DNA of 64,000 nt from DATFVJ01 sp035517695. Lineage in GTDB: Bacteria; Actinomycetota; Actinomycetes; Streptosporangiales; Streptosporangiaceae. Shown here piece after piece: positions 51,542-59,936 of this stretch. Location of the stretch: contig DATIYI010000379.1 of assembly GCA_035517695.1 (NCBI GenBank), forward strand, positions 1 to 64,000, read 5' to 3'. The notes under the pieces are model-generated. The model saw only the letters and a program-made list of their open reading frames with translations. It made no database searches and was not told where the DNA came from. The translations under genes were made by a program, and so were the position numbers. Position 1 is the stretch's first letter, and each line of letters begins with the position of its first letter.

Positions 51542-52494
51542 GCCGCCAGGGCAAGGTAGCGGTCATAGGCGCCGGATTCTACGGTTCCACGACGGCGCAA
51601 CGACTCGCCGAGTACGACATCTTCAACGAGGTCGTGCTCACCGACATCATCGAGGGCAGGCCGGAAGGACTGGCCCTGGACATGAACCAGTCACGCCCGG
51701 TCGAAGGATTCGAGACCAAGGTCACCGGGGTTACCACTGGCGCGGACGGATCCGGATACGAAGCGCTGGTCGGCTCCGGCATCGTCATCATTACGGCTGG
51801 CCTGCCGCGTAAGCCAGGTATGAGCCGGATGGATCTGATCGGCGTCAATGCCAAGATCGTCCGCGAGGTAGCGGAGAATATCGCCAGGTACGCGCCTGAT
51901 GCGGTGCTGATCGTGGTGTCCAACCCGCTGGACGAGATGACGGCGCTGGCCGCTAAGGTGTCAGGCTTCCCCGCGCACCGGGTAATGGGTCAGGCCGGAA
52001 TGCTGGACACGGCCCGCTTCACGAATTTCGTCGCGCAGCGGCTCGGCGTGCCTGTTGGTTCGGTCCGTACCCTCACCCTCGGTTCGCACGGTGACACGAT
52101 GGTTCCGGTGCCGTCCGCGTGCTCCGTGGAAGGCAAGCCATTGGCCGACCTGCTGCCAGCGACGGAGATCGAGGCGCTGGTCGAGCGCACAAGGAACGGC
52201 GGCGCGGAGGTCGTCGGACTGCTCAAGACCGGATCGGCGTTCTACGCGCCGTCCGCGGCTGCGGCCCGGATGGCGCGCGCCGTGGCCGAGGATTCTGGTG
52301 CGGTGCTGCCGGTGTGCGCATGGGTCGACGGCCAGTACGGCATTGCGGGCGTGTACCTCGGCGTGCAGGCGGAGATCGGCGCGTCAGGTGTCAGGCGCGT
52401 CGTCGAGCGCGATCTGACCGGGGCCGAACTGTCCGGCCTGCGGAATGCGGCCGAGGCGGTCCGCGCCAAGCAGGCGGACGTCGCCAATCTCTAA
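51538..52494 (+). CDS. mdh: malate dehydrogenase (LDH-like type)
   Basis: NAD-dependent malate dehydrogenase, 318 residues, ATG 51538 overlapping icd by four bases. Rossmann GAGFYGSTTAQ at the start, TDIIEGRPEGLALDM with the NAD-selective Asp, and the malate-specific Arg residues in GLPRKPGMSRMDL (where lactate dehydrogenases have Gln). The catalytic His is in LGSHGDTMVP and the VSNPLDEMT motif precedes it. It belongs to the LDH-like MDH group, not the cytosolic group typical of many other actinomycetes. Confidence 0.94.
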   Translation: MSRQGKVAVIGAGFYGSTTAQRLAEYDIFNEVVLTDIIEGRPEGLALDMNQSRPVEGFETKVTGVTTGADGSGYEALVGSGIVIITAGLPRKPGMSRMDLIGVNAKIVREVAENIARYAPDAVLIVVSNPLDEMTALAAKVSGFPAHRVMGQAGMLDTARFTNFVAQRLGVPVGSVRTLTLGSHGDTMVPVPSACSVEGKPLADLLPATEIEALVERTRNGGAEVVGLLKTGSAFYAPSAAAARMARAVAEDSGAVLPVCAWVDGQYGIAGVYLGVQAEIGASGVRRVVERDLTGAELSGLRNAAEAVRAKQADVANL

Positions 52495-52577
52495 GAACAG
52501 GCCCTGAAGCCCGGCACGCGGTCGGGGCGCCCGCACCCTGGGAGCTGGGGGCGCCACGCCGCGGCGAGCGCGGCCGG

Positions 52578-52958
52578 TCAGTCTGCCGCGAGGCGGCGCA
52601 GGGCGAGCTCGGTCTACAGGGTGGCACCTTCGGGAAGCACGGCGTCGTCGAAGATGGCCTCTGCGGAGTGGTTGAAGGTGCCGCAATCGACGCCGCTACG
52701 CTTGGTGATCGGGGGAGCGTCCATGTCGGTGCGCAGCGGCACGACGGGTCCGGGTTCGCCGCCATTGAGGACCGCCGTCACCGGCGTCATGCGCTGGCCG
52801 GTTGGCGATTTCCAGCGGTAGCCCGTCGGGTTCGTCGAGCACCCTTTCCTGGGTGCGGGGCAGTCGCAGGCCGATCTCGGGCTCGCGGTGAATCGAATCG
52901 CATGGCGCGTTCTAGTCATCTCGCCCGTAAGGGCGGCGGCGTCGTCGTGTACTGACAT
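52578..52958 (-). pseudogene. M20 family amidohydrolase remnant
   Basis: Minus-strand debris of an M20 peptidase/amidohydrolase (amidohydrolase of the hippurate hydrolase type). From ATG 52958 the first frame gives a short start; a second frame reads HREPEIGLRLPRTQERVL and DGLPLEIAN, the usual N-terminus; the first frame returns with TPVTAVLNGG, PGPVVPLRTDMDAPPITKRSG. The sequence then jumps directly to the C-terminal FNHSAEAIFDDAVLPEGATL, an in-frame TAG, and TELALRRLAAD with TGA at 52578. So there are frameshifts, a large internal deletion (most of the ~400 residues) and a stop. The flanks 52495-52577 and 52959-53039 hold nothing else. Confidence 0.82.
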
Positions 52959-53039
52959 GGCTCATCGTGCCCCATTGCCGCCCGGTCGGCCTTCGGCGGC
53001 GTGTCGCCTGGCAGCTGGATCGATCTAGTGCACGCGCGG

Positions 53040-54212
53040 TTACGCCACGCGCTGCGCACCCGACCGCGGCGCCGCGCGAATCACCTGCGGCGGCGCCCAG
53101 CCTCGCCGCCCGAACTCGGTCGCGACCGCATCGCTCACCTGGCCGGCCCGGCCAGCCGGGACCAACGCGATCACCGATCCACCGAACCCGCCACCGATCA
53201 TGCGGGCGCCGAGTGCACCTGCCGCGTTGGCGGTGTTCACTGCGACGTCCGCCTCGGGCCAGGAGATCTCGAAATCATCACGGAGTGATAGGTGCGAAGC
53301 GTTGAGCAGCGCGCCGATTTCGCTCATGGCGTCCGCGCGCAGCAGGCCGACCACCGCCTGGACACGGTGATTTTCCGTGATGATGTGCCTGGCCCTGCGG
53401 CGCAGGACCGGATCGTGCAGCCGTCCGAGAGCGGCGTCAGGATCCGTCACATCGCGCAAGGCGGGCACCCCAAGCAGCCGGGCGGCCTCCGCACAGGCGC
53501 GGCGCCTGTCCGCGTAGGCGCCATCGGTCAGGTCGTGCCGCGCCCGCGTGTCCATGACAAGTAGCTCGAGGCCCGAGGCCGCGGGATCGAACGGGATCTG
53601 GCTGGTCGCCAGCGTCCGGCAGTCGAGCAACAGTGCGTGACCCTGGCAGCACAGCAGCGCCGCGGATTGATCCATGATCCCGCTCGGCACTCCGACAAAC
53701 TCGTTCTCCGCTCGCCGCGCGATCCGCGCAAGCTCCTGCCGCGCTATCTCGATCCCGTACAACCCGGTGAGCGCGACCGCCACCGCGCATTCGAGCGCGG
53801 CAGACGAGGACAGGCCCGCGCCTTGCGGCAGATCGGAGTCGATGGCGAGCAGCGCACCGCTGACCTCGTAACTAGCCTCGCGCAGGGCCCACGCGACCCC
53901 CGCGGCGTACGCCGCCCAGCCGGTGACCGACCCAGGCGCCAGCGCCCCGATGCTGACCGCGACCCGCTCGGCCGGGGCCTGGCGTGAGGACAGCTCGAGC
54001 GTGTCGCCGCTGACGCGGGCCGCGGCGGCCCGCACGCCGAGCCCGAGCGCGAAGGGCAGCACCAACCCCTCGTTATAGTCGGTGTGCTCACCGATAAGGT
54101 TGACCCGGCCTGGTGCGTGCCAGACACCGTCCGCGCTCTCGCCGTACCTGTCGCGGAAGAATCCTGCCGCGCTGGCCACCGCCGCGTCGGTGCCGTCAGC
54201 CCGCCCGGTCAT
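53040..54212 (-). CDS. galK: galactokinase
   Basis: Phosphorylates galactose at C1 in the Leloir pathway. ATG 54212 overlaps the galE stop by four bases and gives 390 residues; the frame is open further upstream only inside galE. GHMP signature motifs: APGRVNLIGEHTDYNEG (33-49), the LPQGAGLSSSAALE ATP loop (about 133-146) and GARMIGGGFGGSVIAL near the C-terminus. Complete and of normal length; last gene of galT-galE-galK. Confidence 0.96.
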   Translation of the reverse strand: MTGRADGTDAAVASAAGFFRDRYGESADGVWHAPGRVNLIGEHTDYNEGLVLPFALGLGVRAAAARVSGDTLELSSRQAPAERVAVSIGALAPGSVTGWAAYAAGVAWALREASYEVSGALLAIDSDLPQGAGLSSSAALECAVAVALTGLYGIEIARQELARIARRAENEFVGVPSGIMDQSAALLCCQGHALLLDCRTLATSQIPFDPAASGLELLVMDTRARHDLTDGAYADRRRACAEAARLLGVPALRDVTDPDAALGRLHDPVLRRRARHIITENHRVQAVVGLLRADAMSEIGALLNASHLSLRDDFEISWPEADVAVNTANAAGALGARMIGGGFGGSVIALVPAGRAGQVSDAVATEFGRRGWAPPQVIRAAPRSGAQRVA

Positions 54213-55270
54213 CGCTGCCCTGCCGAGGCGAACGCCCACGCGTCCGCCACTATCGCGCGCAGGTCGAGGCGGGCCTGCCAGCCGAGCTCGGCCTGGATGC
54301 GCGCCGAGGAGGCCACCAGGACCGCGGGATCGCCCGGCCGCCGCGGTGCTACCCGGGTGGGGATGTCGACGCCGGTGACGTCGCGGCACATGTCGATGAC
54401 CTCGCGGACAGAAATCCCTGCGCCGTTGCCGAGGTTGTAGATCCGATGTGCGGCCGTGGGACCGGCGGAACACACGTCGAGCGCGCTGAGGTGCGCGCGG
54501 GCCAGGTCGGTCACGTGGATGTAATCCCTGACGCAGGTGCCGTCGGAGGTCGGGTAGTCGTCGCCGAAGATCTGCACCTCCTCGTCACCGCTCGCGGGAC
54601 TTCCGGTTGTGGCGTCACTGTTTGTGGCAGCGCCGTTTGTGGCAGCCCGGTTTGTGCCAGGAGGGCCCAGCCGCGCCGCAACCGCGAGAACGTTCGGGAT
54701 CAGGTGAGTCTCGTCCGCGTGCCGCTCGCCGAGCCACCCGGAGTCCGGGTCCTTGTATGCGCCCGCCACATTGAAGTACCGCAGGCTCACCCCACCGAGC
54801 CCGTGAAGCCGCGCGTATTCGCCGAGCGCGGTGTCCACGGCCAGTTTCGACTCCCCGTAAGGGCTGGTCGGCCGGGTAGGGGACGTCTCTTCGATCGGGA
54901 TGTGTTCTGGGTCGCCGTACACAGCTGCGGTCGAGGAGAAGACAATCCTTTGCACACCTGCGACCCGCATCGCATCGATCAGCGCGAGCGTGCCGCCGAG
55001 GTTGTGCTCCCAGTACCTGGCGGGCTGCGCAACCGACTCGCCGACCAGGGATTTGGCGGCGAAATGCAGCACCGCCTCGATGCCGCCTTCGAGCACCCCG
55101 CGTGCCTCGTCCCGGATCGTGCCGCTGATGAACTCCGCCCCCTTGGGCACCGCGTCCGGGTGCCCGGTGGAAAGATCGTCGAGCACCGTGACCTGGTGAC
55201 CTTCCCGCAGCAGTTGGGCCGCAACGACGCTGCCGATGTAACCAGCGCCGCCCGTGACGAGCAGCCTCAC
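54209..55270 (-). CDS. galE: UDP-glucose 4-epimerase
   Basis: Interconverts UDP-galactose and UDP-glucose. GTG 55270 overlaps the galT stop (GTGA) and gives 353 residues starting MRLLVTGGAGYIGS. The catalytic Tyr138/Lys142 (SPYGESK) with FSSTAAVYG are intact. Around residues 220-245, between NVLAVAARLG and EVQIFGDDYPT, is an insertion of about 23 residues rich in Ala, Thr, Gly and Asn, encoded by a tandem 15-bp-like repeat; most GalE proteins have only a few residues there. The loop is next to the nucleotide-sugar site but not catalytic. Confidence 0.95.
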   Translation of the reverse strand: MRLLVTGGAGYIGSVVAAQLLREGHQVTVLDDLSTGHPDAVPKGAEFISGTIRDEARGVLEGGIEAVLHFAAKSLVGESVAQPARYWEHNLGGTLALIDAMRVAGVQRIVFSSTAAVYGDPEHIPIEETSPTRPTSPYGESKLAVDTALGEYARLHGLGGVSLRYFNVAGAYKDPDSGWLGERHADETHLIPNVLAVAARLGPPGTNRAATNGAATNSDATTGSPASGDEEVQIFGDDYPTSDGTCVRDYIHVTDLARAHLSALDVCSAGPTAAHRIYNLGNGAGISVREVIDMCRDVTGVDIPTRVAPRRPGDPAVLVASSARIQAELGWQARLDLRAIVADAWAFASAGQR

Positions 55271-56466
55271 ATGACCTCCCTGAGCTGTCGCGCCGCGGTT
55301 TCTGGCACGATGTCGTTGATCCACACCCCCATGCCGGATTCCGAGCCGGCCAGGTATTTGAGCTTGCCCGGCGCCCGCCGCACTGACAGTACTTGAAGGT
55401 GCAGCGCGAATTCCCCGGACCGGGCCGGACCGGACCTGACAGGCCCGGCGGATCCGGCCGGGCTGCCCCCGCCAGTAACGTCAGGGCTGCCCGCGGGGCC
55501 CGGTGCCTGGTGCCAGGCGGCGATGTAGGGTGCCGGGCCGCCGAACAGCGCGTCAAGGCGGCGAAGCACGTCCAGGTAGATTGGGCAGAAGGCGGCACGC
55601 GCCGCGTCAGGCAGCAGCGTCAGATCGGGCACCCGTTCGGCTGGGAAGAGCAAAATCTCGTATGGCCACCGGGCGGCGGCGGGGACGAAAGAGGTCCAGT
55701 GGGCATTACGCGCGACCACCCTGGCGCCCGCAGCCAGTTCGCCCGCGACCATGTCGTCGAACAGGTTGCCGCCGGTGCGCTCCGCGTATCGCCGCGCCTG
55801 CCCGAGCATTCTGGCGGTGCGCGGCGTGACGAACGGATAGGCATAGATTTGCCCATGCGGGTGATGCAGGGTGACCCCGATCTCCTCGCCGCGGTTCTCG
55901 AAGCAGAAGACCTCCTCGACCCCGTCGAGCGCGGACAGCGTGGCGGTCCGGTCCGCCCAAGTCTCGACCACGGTGCGCACCCTGGCGGGCGTCAAGTCGG
56001 CGAAGGACGCGTCGTGATCGGAGGTGAAGCAGACCACCTCGCACCTGCCGTAGCCTGGCCGCCGCGCGAACAGCCCAGGCTCGCCGCCGCCCAGCTGTGC
56101 CCGCGGTATCCGCAGTCCATGCTCTGCTCCAGAAAGCGAGGGAAAGCGGTTCTCGAAGACCACGACGTCGTAACTGTCCGCGGGGATCTCAGTGGGCCTC
56201 CCGGGCGCGGAGGGGTCGAGCGGGCACGCCTCGGCCGGCGGCAGGAACGTGCGGTCCTGCCGCTGCTCGGCGATGACCACCCATTCCCCCGCTAGTGGAT
56301 CCCACCGCAGAACCGATGCGTCGCCTTCGGCTTGACCACCGAGGTCGCGGGTGTCCTTAACTGCCTCCCTAAGGAGCCCGGGCGATTCGTCGAAGTAGAT
56401 GATCTCGCGCCCGTCGGCGAGCCTTGTCGCGTGTTTCCATACCGGATAGGGGTCCACAGAACCCAC
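55267..56466 (-). CDS. galT: galactose-1-phosphate uridylyltransferase
   Basis: HIT-superfamily enzyme, 399 residues from GTG 56466. The active-site HPHGQ is at 202-206 with nucleophile His204, and FENRGEEIGVTLHHPHGQ is canonical. The region WHQAPGPAGSP to FALHLQVLSVRR normally reads continuously (WHQAP...FHLHLE); here it is split by about 30 Gly/Pro/Ser/Arg residues, a low-complexity insertion near the second metal site. First gene of the gal operon; the short region to the divergent CorC-type gene (56467-56568) should hold both promoters. Confidence 0.94.
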   Translation of the reverse strand: MGSVDPYPVWKHATRLADGREIIYFDESPGLLREAVKDTRDLGGQAEGDASVLRWDPLAGEWVVIAEQRQDRTFLPPAEACPLDPSAPGRPTEIPADSYDVVVFENRFPSLSGAEHGLRIPRAQLGGGEPGLFARRPGYGRCEVVCFTSDHDASFADLTPARVRTVVETWADRTATLSALDGVEEVFCFENRGEEIGVTLHHPHGQIYAYPFVTPRTARMLGQARRYAERTGGNLFDDMVAGELAAGARVVARNAHWTSFVPAAARWPYEILLFPAERVPDLTLLPDAARAAFCPIYLDVLRRLDALFGGPAPYIAAWHQAPGPAGSPDVTGGGSPAGSAGPVRSGPARSGEFALHLQVLSVRRAPGKLKYLAGSESGMGVWINDIVPETAARQLREVM

Positions 56467-56568
56467 ACGTTACTGCCACGCGCCGCCCGCTCACCCGCCC
56501 CGGCCGGTTGACCTCTTAGACTGTGCGAACACCATGCATCCAGGTGCCCGAAGGTCAGGAATCGAGCC

Positions 56569-58407
56569 GTGAGCAACATCGGCCGCGATATTGCCATCGT
56601 GCTCGCATTCATCCTCCTCGGCGGATTCTTCGCGGCGGCAGAGATGGCTCTCGTGTCGCTCCGTGAGGGCCAGGTGCGCTCGATCGCGCAGCGTGGCAAG
56701 CGCGGACAGCGCGCCGCCAGGCTGGCGCAGGACCCGAACCGCTTTCTTTCCTCGGTGCAGATCGGCGTCACGACTGCGACGCTGCTTTCCGGCGCCTTCG
56801 GCGCCGCGACTCTCGCCGCCGAGCTCAGGGGCGTGCTCCGCAGCAGCGGCGTTCCCGCCGGGCTCGCGGCTACCCTCTCGCTCGTCGCGGTGACGGTCGT
56901 GATCTCGTACTTCTCGCTGGTGCTTGGCGAGCTTGCTCCTAAACGGCTAGCGCTGCAGCGCCCGGAGCCTATCGCGCTGGCGGCAGCCCCGGTGCTCGAC
57001 CGGATCTCGGCGGCAGCCCGCCCGCTCGTGTGGCTCTTGTCCAGGTCGGTGAACCTAGTGGTGCGGATACTCGGCGGGAATCCGAGGGTCGGGCGGGATG
57101 CCATCAGCTCGGAGGAGCTACTTGACATGGTGACCGCGAACACCGCTCTCGGCGCGGACGAGCGGCACATCGTGGGCGAGGTTTTCGGGGCGGGTAAGCG
57201 GCAGTTGCGCGAGGTACTGCTGCCCCGGACCGAGGTGGAGTTCCTCGACGCGGAGATGCCGATATACCGGGCCGCCAAGATCGCGGCGGCATCGACCCAT
57301 TCGCGGTTCCCCGTGTACCGCGAGTCCTATGACAACGTGATCGGCTTCGTGCACCTGCGGGATCTGCTCAACCCGGAACTTGCGAACCGTTCGACGCCGG
57401 TCGGGGAGTTGCGCAGGCCGGTGAAGTATCTGCCGCAGAGTAAGACGGTCCTCGCGGCGCTCACCGAGATGCGCGACGACCGCTCCCACCTGGCGATTGT
57501 CATCGACGAGTACGGCGGGACCGCTGGCATCGTCACGCTCGAGGACCTGGTCGAGGAGCTGATCGGCGATATCAGGGACGAGTATGACATCGAGGCTGAG
57601 CAGGCCAGGCGGCTGCATGGCGGCGAGGTGGAAGTGGATGGGCTGCTCAACCTGGACGACTTCGCTGACGAGACTGGGTTCGCGCTGCCAGAGGGGCCGT
57701 ACGAGACCGTCGCCGGTTATGTGATGGCGGCGCTTGGCAAGGTGCCCGCGCAAGGTGATCTTGTCGAGGTGTCTGGGCACCGGCTCACGGTGACCGAGAT
57801 GGACGGCCGGCGGGTCGCCCGGATCCGGGTGGCGCCCATCCCCGGCGACCAGCCCGGCCAGGCCGCGCCCGGCCAGGCCGCGCCCGGCGAGGCCGCGCCC
57901 GGCCAGGCCGCCCCCGGGGAGACCGCGCGGGAACAACGGGCCGGCGACGCGGGCGACCGGCCGCCGTCGGCCGAGATTGGCCGATTGCGGGTCTCCGACA
58001 GCGACCGGGCAAGCACGGAAGGCGCGGCGCTCGCGGTCGGCCGCCAGCCGGGCGCCGACGGCGGGCGGGCGGGCGCCGAGGGTCAGGCCGGCGGTGTGGA
58101 TGGCGGGCGTGCGGGTGCCGAGGGCCGGACGAAAGGCCCGGATGACGTCGCGGGTGCCAAGGGTCGGGCGGGTGGCGCCGATGCCGTGGCGGGTGCCGGT
58201 TACGGCCAGGTCGGCACTGAGGGCGGGGCAGCCGGCGCCAATGGCGCAGCGGGCGACGAGCACCGGTCGCAGGAAGCCGGGCAGGGGCGGGCCGACAGCC
58301 GTCGCGGGGGGGACCTTGAGGAAGGCGGCCATGCCGACGCGCAGGATGACGAGATGACGACGGACGGTAGCGATGGGCAACCGGGAGACGGCCGCGCGGA
58401 GTCATGA
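56569..58407 (+). CDS. HlyC/CorC (CNNM-type) CBS membrane protein
   Basis: 612 residues from GTG 56569. N-terminal DUF21 domain (about 4-190) with several membrane helices and the AEMALVSLREGQVRS motif, a CBS pair (about 205-330; VIDEYGGTAGIVTLEDLVEE), then a CorC_HlyC transporter-associated domain (about 345-425; VDGLLNLDDFADETG, VSGHRLTVTEMDGRRVARIRV). These proteins are linked to Mg2+/Co2+ transport or resistance. The remaining ~185 residues are a cytoplasmic low-complexity tail, with GQAAP/GEAAP units from a 15-bp repeat (about 57850-57920) and Gly/Ala-rich copies. Divergent from the gal operon. Confidence 0.9.
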   Translation: MSNIGRDIAIVLAFILLGGFFAAAEMALVSLREGQVRSIAQRGKRGQRAARLAQDPNRFLSSVQIGVTTATLLSGAFGAATLAAELRGVLRSSGVPAGLAATLSLVAVTVVISYFSLVLGELAPKRLALQRPEPIALAAAPVLDRISAAARPLVWLLSRSVNLVVRILGGNPRVGRDAISSEELLDMVTANTALGADERHIVGEVFGAGKRQLREVLLPRTEVEFLDAEMPIYRAAKIAAASTHSRFPVYRESYDNVIGFVHLRDLLNPELANRSTPVGELRRPVKYLPQSKTVLAALTEMRDDRSHLAIVIDEYGGTAGIVTLEDLVEELIGDIRDEYDIEAEQARRLHGGEVEVDGLLNLDDFADETGFALPEGPYETVAGYVMAALGKVPAQGDLVEVSGHRLTVTEMDGRRVARIRVAPIPGDQPGQAAPGQAAPGEAAPGQAAPGETAREQRAGDAGDRPPSAEIGRLRVSDSDRASTEGAALAVGRQPGADGGRAGAEGQAGGVDGGRAGAEGRTKGPDDVAGAKGRAGGADAVAGAGYGQVGTEGGAAGANGAAGDEHRSQEAGQGRADSRRGGDLEEGGHADAQDDEMTTDGSDGQPGDGRAES

Positions 58408-58771
58408 TCCGCGTTCGTGTCAACTATCCAGCGCTTCGCCGGTTCGTCAATACGGCCAGGGATCATGGTCGAGGGCTAGGCACACGTCCCAGGGGCAGAT
58501 CGGGGAGCCGGCGCTCGTTGCGGCGGTAGGCTGGCCACCACGCTGCGCTGCCGGCTTCCCGATACGTGCGGACCGATGCGGCGCATCATCCGCAGGTACC
58601 CATCCGCCAGGTCAGTCCGCGAGCACCACCCCGTATACACCCAACCGCATCCATCCACCCGCAAGCACCGATCCGCAGGCAGCGATCCGCCAGGCCGATC
58701 CAAGCCAGCACGATTCGGAAGCACGCACCGCACGCACCGATTCGCTACACCATCGTCCGAGGAAAGCCCGC
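58408..58771 (+). other. trpS leader region
   Basis: About 360 bases without a supportable gene. Degenerate repeats of atccgcaggca / atccgccagg occur between 58597 and 58700. No T-box (T-box consensus AGGGTGGNACCGCG) is visible, so no regulatory call is made. GAGGAAAG at 58758-58765 is the trpS ribosome binding site. Confidence 0.45.
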
Positions 58772-59797
58772 ATGTCCGACGCCGCGCCCCCCGCCAAGCC
58801 CCGTGTGCTGTCCGGCATCCAGCCGACGGCCGACTCCTTCCACCTTGGTAACTACCTCGGTGCGGTCCGCCAGTGGGTCGCGCTTCAGGACACCCGAGAC
58901 GCGTTCTACTGCGTCGTCGACCTGCACGCGATCACGGTGCCCTTCGACCCGGCGCTGCTACGCCGACGTACCCGGGTAGCGGCCGCTCAGCTGTTCGCGG
59001 CCGGATTGGACCCAGACCGCTGCACCGTTTTCGTACAGAGCCACCTGCCCGAGCACACCGAGCTCAGCTGGGTCCTCAGCTGCATCACCGGTTTCGGCGA
59101 GGCGAGCCGGATGACTCAGTTCAAGGACAAGGCCACCAAGGGTGGCGCTGATCAGGCGAGCGTGGGCTTGTTCACCTATCCGGTCCTGCAGGCCGCCGAC
59201 ATCCTCATCTATCAGGCAAACGAGGTTCCCGTCGGCGAGGATCAGCGCCAGCACCTGGAGCTGAGCCGCGACCTGGCGCGGCGATTCAATCACCGGTTCG
59301 GCGAGACGTTCGCGGTTCCAGGTCCATTCATCCTCCCCGACGTGGCCAAGATCGCGGACCTGCAGGACCCCACGGCGAAGATGAGCAAATCATCGTCGTC
59401 CGGGCAGGGCATTCTTGACGTGCTCGACGATCCGGCCACGCTGCGCAGGAAGATCATGCGCGCGGTCACCGATCCAGGCAGCGACATCCGCTCAGACGAG
59501 GAAGCCAAGCCGGGCATCACGAACCTGCTGCGGATCTACTCGGCCCTGGCACGGACCACCGTGGCGGAGCTTGAAGCACGATACGCGGACAGCGGCTACG
59601 GTCGGCTCAAGAAGGATCTGGCCGAGGTCGTAGTGCAGGCGTTTGCCCCGATCAGGGAGCGCACGGAAAAACTGCTCGCTGACGAGGCGGAGCTAGACCG
59701 GCTGCTTGCGCAGGGCGCGGCCAGGGCTTCCGCTGTGGCGCAGCAGACGATGGTGCTGGTCAGGGATCGGATCGGACTGCTCCCGCCAGGTTGCTAG
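58772..59797 (+). CDS. trpS: tryptophanyl-tRNA synthetase
   Basis: Class I aminoacyl-tRNA synthetase charging tRNA-Trp. ATG 58772, with a GAGGAAAG SD eight bases before, gives 341 residues: the SGIQPTADSFHLGNYLGA start carries the HIGH-equivalent HLGN (24-27), and DPTAKMSKSSSSG the KMSKS loop. YPVLQAADILIYQANEVPVGEDQ binds tryptophan. Length and motifs are normal. The frame is open upstream but that region is not synthetase-like. Confidence 0.96.
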   Translation: MSDAAPPAKPRVLSGIQPTADSFHLGNYLGAVRQWVALQDTRDAFYCVVDLHAITVPFDPALLRRRTRVAAAQLFAAGLDPDRCTVFVQSHLPEHTELSWVLSCITGFGEASRMTQFKDKATKGGADQASVGLFTYPVLQAADILIYQANEVPVGEDQRQHLELSRDLARRFNHRFGETFAVPGPFILPDVAKIADLQDPTAKMSKSSSSGQGILDVLDDPATLRRKIMRAVTDPGSDIRSDEEAKPGITNLLRIYSALARTTVAELEARYADSGYGRLKKDLAEVVVQAFAPIRERTEKLLADEAELDRLLAQGAARASAVAQQTMVLVRDRIGLLPPGC

Positions 59798-59936
59798 TGA
59801 GCTGCGATGGGGGCCGGGTCCGCTGAAAGACCACTAGCCGAGCTTGGACTGCCCCCGCCGCCGCCATGGTGGGCTGCTCGTCTGGATCAGTTTGGTAGCC
59901 AGGGTGACCTACCTCGCGGCAGCATGGACGGCTACG

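Noticed and set aside
58560..58770. T-box or attenuator before trpS
   Set aside because: No T-box sequence, no Trp codon run and no clear terminator/antiterminator pair were seen; only degenerate repeats.
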